Origin: Lentzea aerocolonigenes | GTDB lineage: Bacteria; Actinomycetota; Actinomycetes; Mycobacteriales; Pseudonocardiaceae | DNA: 64,000 bases | Assembly: GCF_000974445.1 (NCBI RefSeq) | Contig: NZ_BBOJ01000029.1 | Location: 1-64,000, forward strand | Direction of reading: 5' to 3' | Shown here: positions 42,935 to 50,688 of the stretch, piece by piece | Numbering within the stretch: the first letter of the stretch is position 1 | Layout of the letters: each line of letters starts with the position of its first letter | Notes under the pieces: generated by a model | Told to the model about the DNA's origin: nothing | Databases searched by the model: none | Seen by the model: the letters and a program-made list of their open reading frames with translations, nothing else | Position numbers and translations under genes: made by a program

Positions 42935-42963
42935 GTTCTCCCCGCATCCGGAAGAAAAAGTTC
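42935..42963 (-). promoter_or_regulatory. Promoter motif A: GAAC-N19-GAGAAC before the sigma-fusion operon
   Basis: On the minus strand GAAC (plus 42960-42963) and GAGAAC (plus 42935-42940) are 19 nt apart inside CGAACTTTT and GCGGGGAGAAC. The same two elements with the same spacing occur before the secreted protein gene at 44001-44029. The motif ends 61 bp before the start of the region-2 protein. Confidence 0.6.
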
Positions 42964-42969
42964 GCTCAA

Positions 42970-43002
42970 CCCTCCCCGCGGGCATTCTGCGCGCGGGGAG
43001 GG
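42970..43002 (-). terminator. Terminator of the secreted protein gene
   Basis: CCCTCCCCGCG (42970-42980) and CGCGGGGAGGG (42992-43002) pair over 11 bp with an 11-nt loop. On the minus strand it lies 28 bp past the stop and is followed within about 10 nt by ACTTTTTCTT. Confidence 0.75.
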
Positions 43003-43029
43003 CCGGGCGGCATCGGCCGATCCGGTGCG

Positions 43030-43947
43030 TCAGAGCACCGCGAGGGTGACGTCGTCGACCTGCATCCACGAGTCGACGCCCGGCGCCCAGTAGCCGGAGA
43101 ACACGGTGACACCGGTGGCGGTACCGGAGTTGAACGTGACCGTCATCAGCCGATACCCGGCGCCCGCGCCGAAGCCGGTTTCCTGGAACCTCGTGCCGTT
43201 GTTGGGCCGCACACCGAAGAAGCCGCCGGTGTAGTTGCCGGACGTGCGCACCCATCCGTGCAGCCGATAGGTGGTGTTCGGCGTGACCGGCACGAACTGC
43301 GACACGGCGTTCCAGTTGCGGCTGGCCGTGCGGACGAACGCGTTGTTGCCGTTGCTGAACGAGAACCCGAGCCCGACGTCCACACCCTTGAAGTCAGGCC
43401 CCTCTCCCCGCCACGGCACGCTGATCGTCCTGGACCGCTGTTGCTCGAAACCCGCGTCCGCCACCAGGTTCGGGCCGGTCCGCACCCACACGCAGTCGGG
43501 CATCACACCGCCGTGCCTGGTCAGCTGCACCGAGGAGATCCTCTTGCTCCAGTGCTCACCGATCGGCAGCCCCGCTTCGGGGCCGCCGATGCGCGCCAGG
43601 TCGTCGAACGTGCGCCCGACCGCGCCGCCGTCGAGGTTCGCGCACGGCCCGTTGCGGTCCGCCCGGTCCCACACGGTCAGCACCGTCTGAGCCTGGACGT
43701 GCGCGGAAGCGGGCACGTTGTCCCAGTCGTTCCAGCAGAAGATCGCGCAGTCCCGCGTGACGTTGCGCAGCACGTAGGACGCCGACGCCGGGCCGAGCTC
43801 GACGCCGTCGTTCTGGCGTTGCGGGCTCTCCCAGAAGAACACGCGGTGGACCGGCGACCACGGGTCGCCCTGGCCGTCCGCGAGCGCGGGGGACACCGCC
43901 GAGACCAGCGCGGTGACCACGGCTGCCGCTATCAGGTGGAATCGCAT
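43030..43947 (-). CDS. Secreted protein with C-terminal CBM-like beta-sandwich
   Basis: The 305-aa protein has a signal peptide (residues 1-23, cleavage after ALA). Residues 25-165 form an uncharacterised Cys-containing domain (CAIFCWNDWDN, CANLDGG). The C-terminal 135 residues resemble CBM4/9 or CenC-type modules: NLVADAGFEQQ, AVSQFVPVTPNTTYRLHGWV and SWMQVDDVTLAVL. No catalytic motif is recognised. It shares a promoter motif with the sigma-fusion operon downstream and so may be a target or co-sensor of that system. Confidence 0.75.
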   Translation of the reverse strand: MRFHLIAAAVVTALVSAVSPALADGQGDPWSPVHRVFFWESPQRQNDGVELGPASASYVLRNVTRDCAIFCWNDWDNVPASAHVQAQTVLTVWDRADRNGPCANLDGGAVGRTFDDLARIGGPEAGLPIGEHWSKRISSVQLTRHGGVMPDCVWVRTGPNLVADAGFEQQRSRTISVPWRGEGPDFKGVDVGLGFSFSNGNNAFVRTASRNWNAVSQFVPVTPNTTYRLHGWVRTSGNYTGGFFGVRPNNGTRFQETGFGAGAGYRLMTVTFNSGTATGVTVFSGYWAPGVDSWMQVDDVTLAVL

Positions 43948-44000
43948 TTCCTGCCTCCCATTGGTCGTGCTTGCACCACCGATGTGGAGGACGGGAAGCA

Positions 44001-44029
44001 GTTCTCCCCGCGCGTGCCCGGAAAAGTTC
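44001..44029 (-). promoter_or_regulatory. Promoter motif B: GAAC-N19-GAGAAC before the secreted protein gene
   Basis: On the minus strand GAAC (plus 44026-44029) and GAGAAC (plus 44001-44006) are 19 nt apart, within CGAACTTTT and GCGGGGAGAAC, the same as motif A. It ends 54 bp before the ATG. I see no third copy in the window. Confidence 0.6.
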
Positions 44030-44031
44030 GG

Positions 44032-44757
44032 TCAGACCCGCGAGCGGAGGAACTCGTTGACGATCGCGGCGACCTCGACGGGCCGCTCGAACACCATGCC
44101 GTGCGAGGCGTCGACCTCGCGCACGCGCACGTTCGGGCAGATGATCGGCAGGTCGCGACGCAGCCCCGCGCGGTGGGCGTCCATCAGCGGAACGAGGTCG
44201 GGAGGCACCGGCAGGTTCCTGGTGGCCAGCACCAGCAGGAACGGACTCGTGACCCTGGCGAAGATCGGCAGCGCGTCGGCGAACTCCGGTGACTTCCGCA
44301 GCGTCGAGGTGATCTCGAGGTTCGGCCGGGTGATCGTCTCCAGCTGCGTCGTGAAAATGGCGTTGAGCTTCGCCAAGCCCTCGTGCACCTCGCCGGCGGG
44401 CAGGCCCGCGTAGTTCGCCGGATCCGTTGTCGCGGAACGGTGCCCGTCCAGGCTCACCACCGCCGACGACGGGTGCCGCAGCGCCCACGTGCCGGCGAGG
44501 ATCCCGCCCAGCGAGTGCCCGACCACGACCGGATCGTCGAGTCCGAAGTGGACGATGGTCTCCTCGAGGTCGTCCAGCACCGCCTCCCACTCCCACGGGC
44601 CGTCGGGCGACTCGCCGTGCCCGCGCAGGTCGACGGCCACGGCACGCCCCTCGACGTGCGGCGCAAACGTTTCCCACGCGGTCCTGTCTCCGCCCAGGCC
44701 GTGCAGCAACAGGATCGGCGGGCCGTCGCCGCCGTGATCACGAGCCGCGAGCTTCAC
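44032..44757 (-). CDS. Alpha/beta hydrolase
   Basis: The GTG at 44757 follows GGAGGG; 241 aa. Typical alpha/beta-hydrolase features are the oxyanion HGLGGDRTAW, VDLRGHGES, nucleophile Ser82 in GHSLGG and the terminal His in ASHGMVFERP. Substrate unknown. Its start overlaps the stop of the HTH gene by 4 bp, so the pair is an autoregulated operon. Confidence 0.9.
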   Translation of the reverse strand: MKLAARDHGGDGPPILLLHGLGGDRTAWETFAPHVEGRAVAVDLRGHGESPDGPWEWEAVLDDLEETIVHFGLDDPVVVGHSLGGILAGTWALRHPSSAVVSLDGHRSATTDPANYAGLPAGEVHEGLAKLNAIFTTQLETITRPNLEITSTLRKSPEFADALPIFARVTSPFLLVLATRNLPVPPDLVPLMDAHRAGLRRDLPIICPNVRVREVDASHGMVFERPVEVAAIVNEFLRSRV

Positions 44758-45218
44758 GGTTCCCTCCTCGAGTCGAGCCGGGCGCGAATGGACGCGACGG
44801 TGACGCCGCCGTCCGGATGCCGCGCGAGTTTGTGGCGGCTCACCAGGTCGTGGACGCCCTGGCGGGTGATGCCGAGCATCGCGCCGGCCACCCCGAACGA
44901 CACGCCCTCCTTGCTCGGATGGCCGGCGCGACGTGCCGTGACACGGCCCAGCGGCGTGGCCCACCACCCGTCGGGCGGGTCGAACGGGGCGTCGCCGGGA
45001 TAGAGGACCGCCATCAGCCGGATCGCGACCTGCTTGGCCAGCGCGTCGTCGGGACCCAGCAGCTGGGCCGCCCACATCTCGGCGTCGGCTTCGACGGAAG
45101 ACCGCAGGCCGACGAGGTCGGCCTGCGGCAACAGGATCTCCAGCGGGTCGAGCAGGCGGCTCGTCACGAGCCGGATCAGGTCGTCGCGCAGGTCCACGTG
45201 TTCGGAGGTGGTCACCAC
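44754..45218 (-). CDS. HTH DNA-binding protein preceding the hydrolase
   Basis: In this 154-aa protein, residues about 105-135 (GVAGAMLGITRQGVHDLVSRHKLARH) form a helix-turn-helix of the excisionase/MerR-like kind. The N-terminal 80 residues are helical with no family that I recognise. The first codon is one of two adjacent GTGs with no Shine-Dalgarno, consistent with a leaderless message. A palindromic site covers the promoter. Confidence 0.72.
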   Translation of the reverse strand: MVTTSEHVDLRDDLIRLVTSRLLDPLEILLPQADLVGLRSSVEADAEMWAAQLLGPDDALAKQVAIRLMAVLYPGDAPFDPPDGWWATPLGRVTARRAGHPSKEGVSFGVAGAMLGITRQGVHDLVSRHKLARHPDGGVTVASIRARLDSRREP

Positions 45219-45260
45219 TTGACAGACGATAGCAAGTACTTGACGGTCGACGTCAAGTAC
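45217..45260. promoter_or_regulatory. Operator array before the HTH-hydrolase operon
   Basis: GTACTTGAC (45236-45244) and GTCAAGTAC (45252-45260) are perfect 9-bp inverted arms around a 7-bp spacer. A further ACTTGAC at 45217-45223 lies exactly 21 bp (two helical turns) from the one at 45238. The array fills the 42-bp gap between the HTH start and the end of the peptidase gene. The adjacent HTH protein is the likely binder. Confidence 0.68.
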
Positions 45261-46967
45261 TCAGGCGGCCCACATTTGCACGGGTGCGATGTAGTTCCAC
45301 GTGTAGAGCTGGTTCGCCCCGTCGTAGCTGCCGTCGGTGCCCGCGCCGTAGGTGTCGTGCACGTAGAACGACCCGTTGTCGTGGTAGCCGATCACCACGG
45401 ACAGGTGCCCGGCGGTCGAACCCCACGTGCCGCTCATGATCACGAACTTGCCCTGGTCGATGAACGCGCGGACCTGCGCCGGGGTGAAGTTGCCCTGCTG
45501 GACGGCGGCGCCGTTGCGGGCCAGGAAGTCGCGCTCGGACTCCCAGGAGGCGCAGGGGCGGGCCGGGTTGCCGCCGCAGTAGTAGCCGGTGATCCAGCCG
45601 TGCGCGCCCTTCCAGTTGCCCGTGCGCGACCAGTCGTTCATCACGCGGTTGAAGGTCGTGCCGCGGTTGGTGAACTCGTCGGTGATGTAGCGGCCCCACT
45701 TCGACCAGTGCGAGGACGGCTGCGACACCTGGACGCCGAACTCGTTGGGCAGCTGGTAGGTGACGAGGTCGATCACGGCGCTGGTCGGGCCACAGGACGA
45801 GTTGCCGTTGAACTCGTTGCGCGTGTCCCACAGCTGGTGGATGTACTCGGCGCGGTTCAGCCGGCCCATCGTGGTGAACTCGCCGGTTGGGCAAGTCGAC
45901 ACGCACTTCGTCGACTTGCCCAACCGGCGACTCGATTCTGTTGATTCAACACCGTCGAGCGACGACGCCTTCTCCGCGGAGACCTTGCGGTAGCCCTTCT
46001 GAGGGCTGCCGATGACGGCCGTCGCGCCGTCGATTCCAGTGAGCGCGTAGTTGAACGACAAGCCCTCGACGACCCTGGAGGCCTTCTTCGAGGCGAGGTC
46101 CTGGACGTAGACGCCGTTGAACCCGGCGAACTGGTCGGGTCCGAGCTTCTTGTCGGACACGCACCCCATGACCTCGTACGCGACACGGGCGCCGTCGGTG
46201 CTCCACACCGCGCTGCGGTAGTGGTGCCTGGTCTCGCCGATCAGCGAGCGGATCTCGCCGTTCTCCGTCGCGAGGCCCAGCCACTGCGGGTCCGCGCCGC
46301 CGCAGCGGTAGATCTCGTTGTGCTTGATGAAGCTGACGTGCCGCTCGCCCTTGACGTCGACGAGCTTGAAGTCGCGGTACAGGGACGTGGAGTCGCTGCT
46401 GATCAACGGCTTCGCGGCACCGGTCTTCAGGTCGAACCGGACGAGCGAGCCGACGTAGGTGCTGTCGTCGGCCGCGTCCGGGTGCTCGACGGCCAGCAGT
46501 CCGATGCCGTCGGTGGTGAAGCCGAGCAGCTGGGGTGCGCGGCCCTTGAGCTTGCCTGCGACCACACCGTCGACAACGACGTTCTCGCCGTCGGCGTACG
46601 CGAGAGAAGAGCCGTGGAACACCGCCGAGGTGATCGCGCCGCGGGCAACGAACCGCGACTTGCCGTAACGGTCGACTGTGTGCAGACTGCCGCCGGTCGT
46701 GCCGTTGAAGTCCGAGATGACCGCAGACTGCATACCGTCTGCAGAAGACGTCGTCTGAATGGTGTATGCGGGATCGCTGACGTGGAAGGTCGCTCTCTTG
46801 GCGCCACCAACGATCACGTCGTATGCGGTATCCGAACTTCCGGCGCCGGAACGGACACCGTGCGCCACCGACGGGCTCTCGGAGTAGGGCTCGACGGCCT
46901 GAGCGGGCGGCATCACGGCCGCCAAGGTGCCGAAGGCCACCGCCACGGCGAGTGAGGTTCTCATCAT
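45261..46967 (-). CDS. Secreted C39-like papain-fold peptidase with N-terminal propeller-like domain
   Basis: The 568-aa protein has a signal peptide ending PPAQA (about residue 24). Residues 45-345 contain repeating strand patterns with WSTDGARVAYEV, suggesting a beta-propeller; a short linker follows. The C-terminal 200 residues match the peptidase C39-like family with Cys392 (NSSCGPTSAVID) and His521 (GHLSVVIGYH). It is probably exported to cleave or bind peptides. The linker between the domains (about residues 346-363) is encoded by a perfect 21-bp inverted repeat. Confidence 0.82.
   Translation of the reverse strand: MMRTSLAVAVAFGTLAAVMPPAQAVEPYSESPSVAHGVRSGAGSSDTAYDVIVGGAKRATFHVSDPAYTIQTTSSADGMQSAVISDFNGTTGGSLHTVDRYGKSRFVARGAITSAVFHGSSLAYADGENVVVDGVVAGKLKGRAPQLLGFTTDGIGLLAVEHPDAADDSTYVGSLVRFDLKTGAAKPLISSDSTSLYRDFKLVDVKGERHVSFIKHNEIYRCGGADPQWLGLATENGEIRSLIGETRHHYRSAVWSTDGARVAYEVMGCVSDKKLGPDQFAGFNGVYVQDLASKKASRVVEGLSFNYALTGIDGATAVIGSPQKGYRKVSAEKASSLDGVESTESSRRLGKSTKCVSTCPTGEFTTMGRLNRAEYIHQLWDTRNEFNGNSSCGPTSAVIDLVTYQLPNEFGVQVSQPSSHWSKWGRYITDEFTNRGTTFNRVMNDWSRTGNWKGAHGWITGYYCGGNPARPCASWESERDFLARNGAAVQQGNFTPAQVRAFIDQGKFVIMSGTWGSTAGHLSVVIGYHDNGSFYVHDTYGAGTDGSYDGANQLYTWNYIAPVQMWAA
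45880..45930. repeat. Perfect 21-bp inverted repeat inside the peptidase coding sequence
   Basis: Bases 45880-45900 and 45910-45930 are exact reverse complements across 21 bp, separated by a 9-bp loop (ACGCACTTC). The 51-bp unit is a multiple of three and keeps the frame open, encoding a Ser/Arg/Lys/Cys-containing linker. It looks like a small palindromic insertion. Confidence 0.9.
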
Positions 46968-47030
46968 GGGTCAAACGTCAGGGCGCGTGGCATGCGTCCG
47001 GTATGCGATCGGTAGTTACGATCGGGAGCT

Positions 47031-49640
47031 GTGGAGTTCCGGGTGCTCGGGCCGGTGGAGTGTTACGCCGACGACGGCGTGCGCCTGAGCCTTGGGCCGC
47101 CCAAGCAACGGGCCGTGCTCGCGCTGCTGCTCGCCCAGCCGGGGCGGGTGTTGTCGGTCGACAGGTTGATCAGCGTGCTGTGGGACGACGCGCCGCCCAA
47201 GACCGCGCTGAAGAACCTGCAGGTGTACGTCTACCAGCTGCGCAAGATCGTGGGGTCGCGGCTGCTGTCGCGCGCGCCGGGTTACCTGATGTCGATCGAC
47301 CCCGCCGAGCTGGACCTGACCCGGTTCACCGAGCTGCTCGACGTCGCCCGCCGCGAACGCACGCCGCAGCGCTACCGGGAGGCGCTCGCGTTGTGGCGCG
47401 GGCCGGCGCTGGCGGATCTCGCCGCTTCCGGGCTGTTGCGCGGGGTCGTCGCGCAGCTGGAGGAACTGCGGCTCGCCGCACGGGTCGAGTGCGCCGAGGC
47501 GGAGCTCGACCTCGGACGGCACGTCGAGATCGTCGCGGACCTCAACGAGTGGGTGCGCGAACACCCGTTGAACGAACGCCTGCGCGAGCAGCAGATGGTC
47601 GCGCTGCACCGCGCGGGCCGGCCTGCCGAGGCGCTCGCCGCGTACCAGGAGTGCCGCCGGGTCCTCCTCGACGAACTGGGGGTCGAGCCGGGGGAGTCGC
47701 TGCGCCGGGTGCAGGCCGAGGTTCTGCGCGCGAAACCTGTTGGCGCGTCGGCGATCCGCCAGCTGCCGCCGGACGTGGTCACGTTCTCCGGGCGGAGCCG
47801 CGAGCTGGGGCTGATCAAAGCCCGGACTCAGGCTCGGACTCAGACCCAGAATCAGACCCAGAATCAGACCCAGCATCAGACACAGACCGGCAAGGACGGG
47901 GTCGCGGTGTGCGTGATCACCGGGCAGGCCGGCATCGGCAAGTCGGCGCTCGCCGTCCGGGCGGCCCACGAGATCGCGTCGCGGTTCCCGGACGGCCAGC
48001 TCTACGCCGATCTCTCCGACGGTGCCTCCGACCGCGTGCTGAGCCAGTTCCTGCGCGCGCTCGGCGACCGGCCCGGCGACGAGGAGGCGTTGCGCTACCG
48101 GTCTCTCACCGCGTCGCGCAGGCTGCTCGTGGTGCTGGACAACGTTGCCACCGCGGCCCAGGTCAAGCGGCTGCTGCCGACCGGCCCCGGTTCGGCCGTG
48201 CTGATCACCTCGCGCCGTCCGCTCACCGCGCTGCACGGCGCCTCGTACGTGAAGCTCGGCGCGCTGCCGCTGGAGGAGGCCTCCCAGCTGCTCGAAGGCG
48301 TCGCGGGGAAGGTCGGTGACGCGACGGAGCTCGTGCGCTGGTGCGGTGGACTGCCGCTGGCGCTGCGGATCGCGGGTGCCCGGCTCGCCGCACGTCCACA
48401 GTGGACGGCACCGCTGCTGGCGGCGAGGCTCGCCGACGAGACGCGCCGCCTCGACGAGCTCAAGCTCGGTGACGTCGCGGTGCGCTCGGCGTTCGAGGTC
48501 AGCTACTCCGAACTGGGTTCTCCGGCCGTGGCAAGGGTTTTCCGCTTGCTCGGTCTGCTGGACGGCCCGGACTTCGCGGTGGCGGCGGCACGGGCGCTGA
48601 CCGACGTCCCCGACGTCGAGGAGCTGCTCGCCGAACTGGCGGACGCGCACCTGGTCGAGGAACCGGTGCCAGGCCGGTTCGCCCTGCACGACCTGCTGCG
48701 CCTGTTCGCCCGCGAGCGCTGCCGCGGTTCGGAGACGTCCGCGGAACGGTCGCTGGCGCTGGAACGCCTGCACAAGCACTACCTGGAAGCGTTGGCGGAC
48801 AACCCGACCGACCTCTGGCTCGCCGAGGAGCGCGACAACCTGATCGCCGCGGCCCAGCAGGCCTCGCCTGCCGACGCGATCGCGTTCGCCGCCGGGCTGT
48901 CCTGGTACTTCCGCCGCCGTTCCGAGGTGGCGGACTGGGCCGCGCTCAACACCCTCGCCCTGGAGGCCGCGCGCTCGCTGGGCGATCTCCGCGCGGAAGC
49001 GTTGGCGTTGAAGGAACTCGGCGCGGCCTGCGAGCGCGGCTTCAGGTTCGCCGAAGCCCAGCAGCACTGGACGGCCGCGCTGGGACTGGCCCGCGAGCTG
49101 CACGACCGCCAGCTCGAAGCGGTGACCCTCAACAACCTCGGCATCGTGCACTGGCGCCGCCGCGACCTGCCCGCCGCCGTCACGTCGCTGCAGGCGTCGC
49201 TGACGTTGCGCGAGGAGCTGTCGGACTCCCAGGGCGCGGCCTACGTGCGGACCAATCTCGGCCTGGTGCACGCGGCGCTCGGCGACCTGCCGGCGGCTCT
49301 GGCGTGCTACCAGGACACCTTGACGACCTTCCGCGCGTGCGGCGACCGCTCCGGCGAGCTGCACGCGCTGGCGAACATGGCCGACGCCCACCGCCAGCTC
49401 GGCTCGCTGGACCAGGCGCTGGAGCTGGCGGAAGAGGCGTTGCGGCTCGCGCGTTCGGTGGGGGACAGGCAGATCGAGGCAGGGGTGCTGCTCGACCGCG
49501 GGATCGTGCACGAGCTCGCCGGACGGACCGCCGAGGCGCGTGCCTCGTACACGGAGGCCGTCGAGCTGTCACGGCGGATCGGCTTCCGCTGGGGCGAGTC
49601 CGAAGCGTCACGGAAGCTGGCGGCATTGCCGTCCGTCTGA
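47031..49640 (+). CDS. AfsR/SARP-family transcriptional regulator (BTAD-NB-ARC-TPR)
   Basis: The GTG start gives 869 aa. Domains: OmpR-like winged helix (residues 1-90, LGPPKQRAVLALLLAQPGRV), bacterial transcriptional activation domain (95-240), a Gln/Thr repeat linker (265-287), NB-ARC ATPase with Walker A GQAGIGKS (about 299-306), and TPR repeats (about 610-860). AfsR-type proteins activate secondary-metabolism or morphological genes in response to Ser/Thr phosphorylation or nucleotide state. No biosynthetic cluster is adjacent, so it may be a global regulator. Confidence 0.93.
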   Translation: MEFRVLGPVECYADDGVRLSLGPPKQRAVLALLLAQPGRVLSVDRLISVLWDDAPPKTALKNLQVYVYQLRKIVGSRLLSRAPGYLMSIDPAELDLTRFTELLDVARRERTPQRYREALALWRGPALADLAASGLLRGVVAQLEELRLAARVECAEAELDLGRHVEIVADLNEWVREHPLNERLREQQMVALHRAGRPAEALAAYQECRRVLLDELGVEPGESLRRVQAEVLRAKPVGASAIRQLPPDVVTFSGRSRELGLIKARTQARTQTQNQTQNQTQHQTQTGKDGVAVCVITGQAGIGKSALAVRAAHEIASRFPDGQLYADLSDGASDRVLSQFLRALGDRPGDEEALRYRSLTASRRLLVVLDNVATAAQVKRLLPTGPGSAVLITSRRPLTALHGASYVKLGALPLEEASQLLEGVAGKVGDATELVRWCGGLPLALRIAGARLAARPQWTAPLLAARLADETRRLDELKLGDVAVRSAFEVSYSELGSPAVARVFRLLGLLDGPDFAVAAARALTDVPDVEELLAELADAHLVEEPVPGRFALHDLLRLFARERCRGSETSAERSLALERLHKHYLEALADNPTDLWLAEERDNLIAAAQQASPADAIAFAAGLSWYFRRRSEVADWAALNTLALEAARSLGDLRAEALALKELGAACERGFRFAEAQQHWTAALGLARELHDRQLEAVTLNNLGIVHWRRRDLPAAVTSLQASLTLREELSDSQGAAYVRTNLGLVHAALGDLPAALACYQDTLTTFRACGDRSGELHALANMADAHRQLGSLDQALELAEEALRLARSVGDRQIEAGVLLDRGIVHELAGRTAEARASYTEAVELSRRIGFRWGESEASRKLAALPSV
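47824..47890 (+). repeat. 12-bp coding minisatellite in the AfsR-type gene
   Basis: CAGACCCAGAAT-type 12-mers repeat about five times with degenerate edges, encoding TQTQNQTQNQTQHQTQ (within residues 265-287). Each unit adds four residues without changing frame, so copy number can vary. The tract lies exactly between the activation domain and the NB-ARC switch. Confidence 0.88.
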
Positions 49641-49664
49641 GCCGAACGGCCTAGTGTGGATCAC

Positions 49665-50573
49665 GTGGAACTGCTGCACCTCAGGTATTTCGTTGCGGTC
49701 GCCGAGGAGCTGAACTTCTCGGCTGCCGCGCGCAAGCTGCACATGGCCGCCTCTCCGCTGAGCCAGCGGATCAAGGACCTCGAACACGAGCTGGGGCGTC
49801 CGCTGTTCGACCGCAGCACGCACCACGTGGAGCTGACCCCGGCGGGCGCGGCGCTGCTGCCGATCGCGCGGGACGTGCTGGAGCGGGTCGGGTCGATCAG
49901 GTGGCGGCTCGACCAGGCCGCGAAACCCGACCGTGCCACGGTGTTCGTCGGCATGCCCGCCGGGGTGCACCCGGCGTTGCGGGAGCGGCTCAACGTCCTG
50001 GCCGAGCGCGTCGAGGACCGGTTCGAGGTGAAGCGGTGGCCGGGGACGACCGCGGACCTCGTCGCGGCGGTGAAGGACGGGAAGCTCGCGCTGACGTTGG
50101 CGCGTCTGCCCGTGCAGGAGGCCTCTCTCGGCACGCTGCACGTGATGACAGAACGTCTTGGCGCCGTCGTGCCGGCCGACCAGTTCGAAGGCCGTGAATC
50201 GGTCAAACTGGCAGATCTCGCCGATCTCGCCTATGCGAAGGCGCCGGAGGAATTGATGCCGTCCTATTTCGAGCAGCTCGACCGGCAGTTGCACGAGCTG
50301 GGCATCAAAAAGCGCATCCAGCTCAGCAACACCGGCTACCAGGGCACGTCGGAGATTGTGTCCAGCGGGCTCGGGTTCTCCGTCTCGATGCTGGACGAGG
50401 ACAGCTCGATGCGCGGCTACCAGCTGGAGAACATGGTGGTGCTGCCGTTCGAGGACTTCCGCGCCCAGCTCGACACGGGACTGTTGTGGCGGCACGACCG
50501 CGGTGCCGACGGCGACCTCAAGGAGGTCATCTCGGCGGCGCGTGACATTTTCACGGAACCCATCACCAAATGA
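49665..50573 (+). CDS. LysR-family transcriptional regulator
   Basis: The GTG at 49665 (VELLHLRYFVAVAEELNFS) gives the usual LysR N-terminus; a GTG three codons upstream at 49656 is possible; 302 aa. The HTH is AAARKLHMAASPLSQRIKDL. The effector domain follows from about residue 90. It reads in the same direction as a CoA-dependent catabolic operon, with a 37-bp inverted repeat overlapping its stop codon and preceding that operon. It is the probable activator of those genes, responding to the pathway substrate. Confidence 0.9.
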   Translation: MELLHLRYFVAVAEELNFSAAARKLHMAASPLSQRIKDLEHELGRPLFDRSTHHVELTPAGAALLPIARDVLERVGSIRWRLDQAAKPDRATVFVGMPAGVHPALRERLNVLAERVEDRFEVKRWPGTTADLVAAVKDGKLALTLARLPVQEASLGTLHVMTERLGAVVPADQFEGRESVKLADLADLAYAKAPEELMPSYFEQLDRQLHELGIKKRIQLSNTGYQGTSEIVSSGLGFSVSMLDEDSSMRGYQLENMVVLPFEDFRAQLDTGLLWRHDRGADGDLKEVISAARDIFTEPITK

Positions 50574-50608
50574 ACAATGGTGTGACCGCTGTGGTCATAC
50601 CATTGTTC
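50572..50608. promoter_or_regulatory. 37-bp inverted repeat before the CoA operon (LysR site or terminator)
   Basis: GAACAATGGT (50572-50581) and ACCATTGTTC (50599-50608) with inner TGACC/GGTCA (50583-50587, 50593-50597) give 16-bp arms with one mismatch around GCTGT. The arm contains a T-N11-A-type half-site as expected for LysR regulators. It overlaps the LysR stop codon, so as RNA it could also end that transcript. It lies about 80 bp before the first operon gene. Confidence 0.6.
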
Positions 50609-50688
50609 GCGACATGATCGTTCCCTTTCTGGCCATTCGCAACTAGCTTCGGTTGTGCAAGAACGAAGCAGGTGCGAAAGGACGAACG

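Noticed and set aside
47016-49511. 831-codon minus-strand ORF
   Set aside because: Antisense shadow of the AfsR-type gene, which has clear domains and motifs on the plus strand.
50646-50669. GCTTCG/CGAAGC hairpin ahead of the CoA transferase start
   Set aside because: Only a 6-bp stem with a 12-nt loop, close to random expectation in this composition; not reported as a riboswitch or operator.
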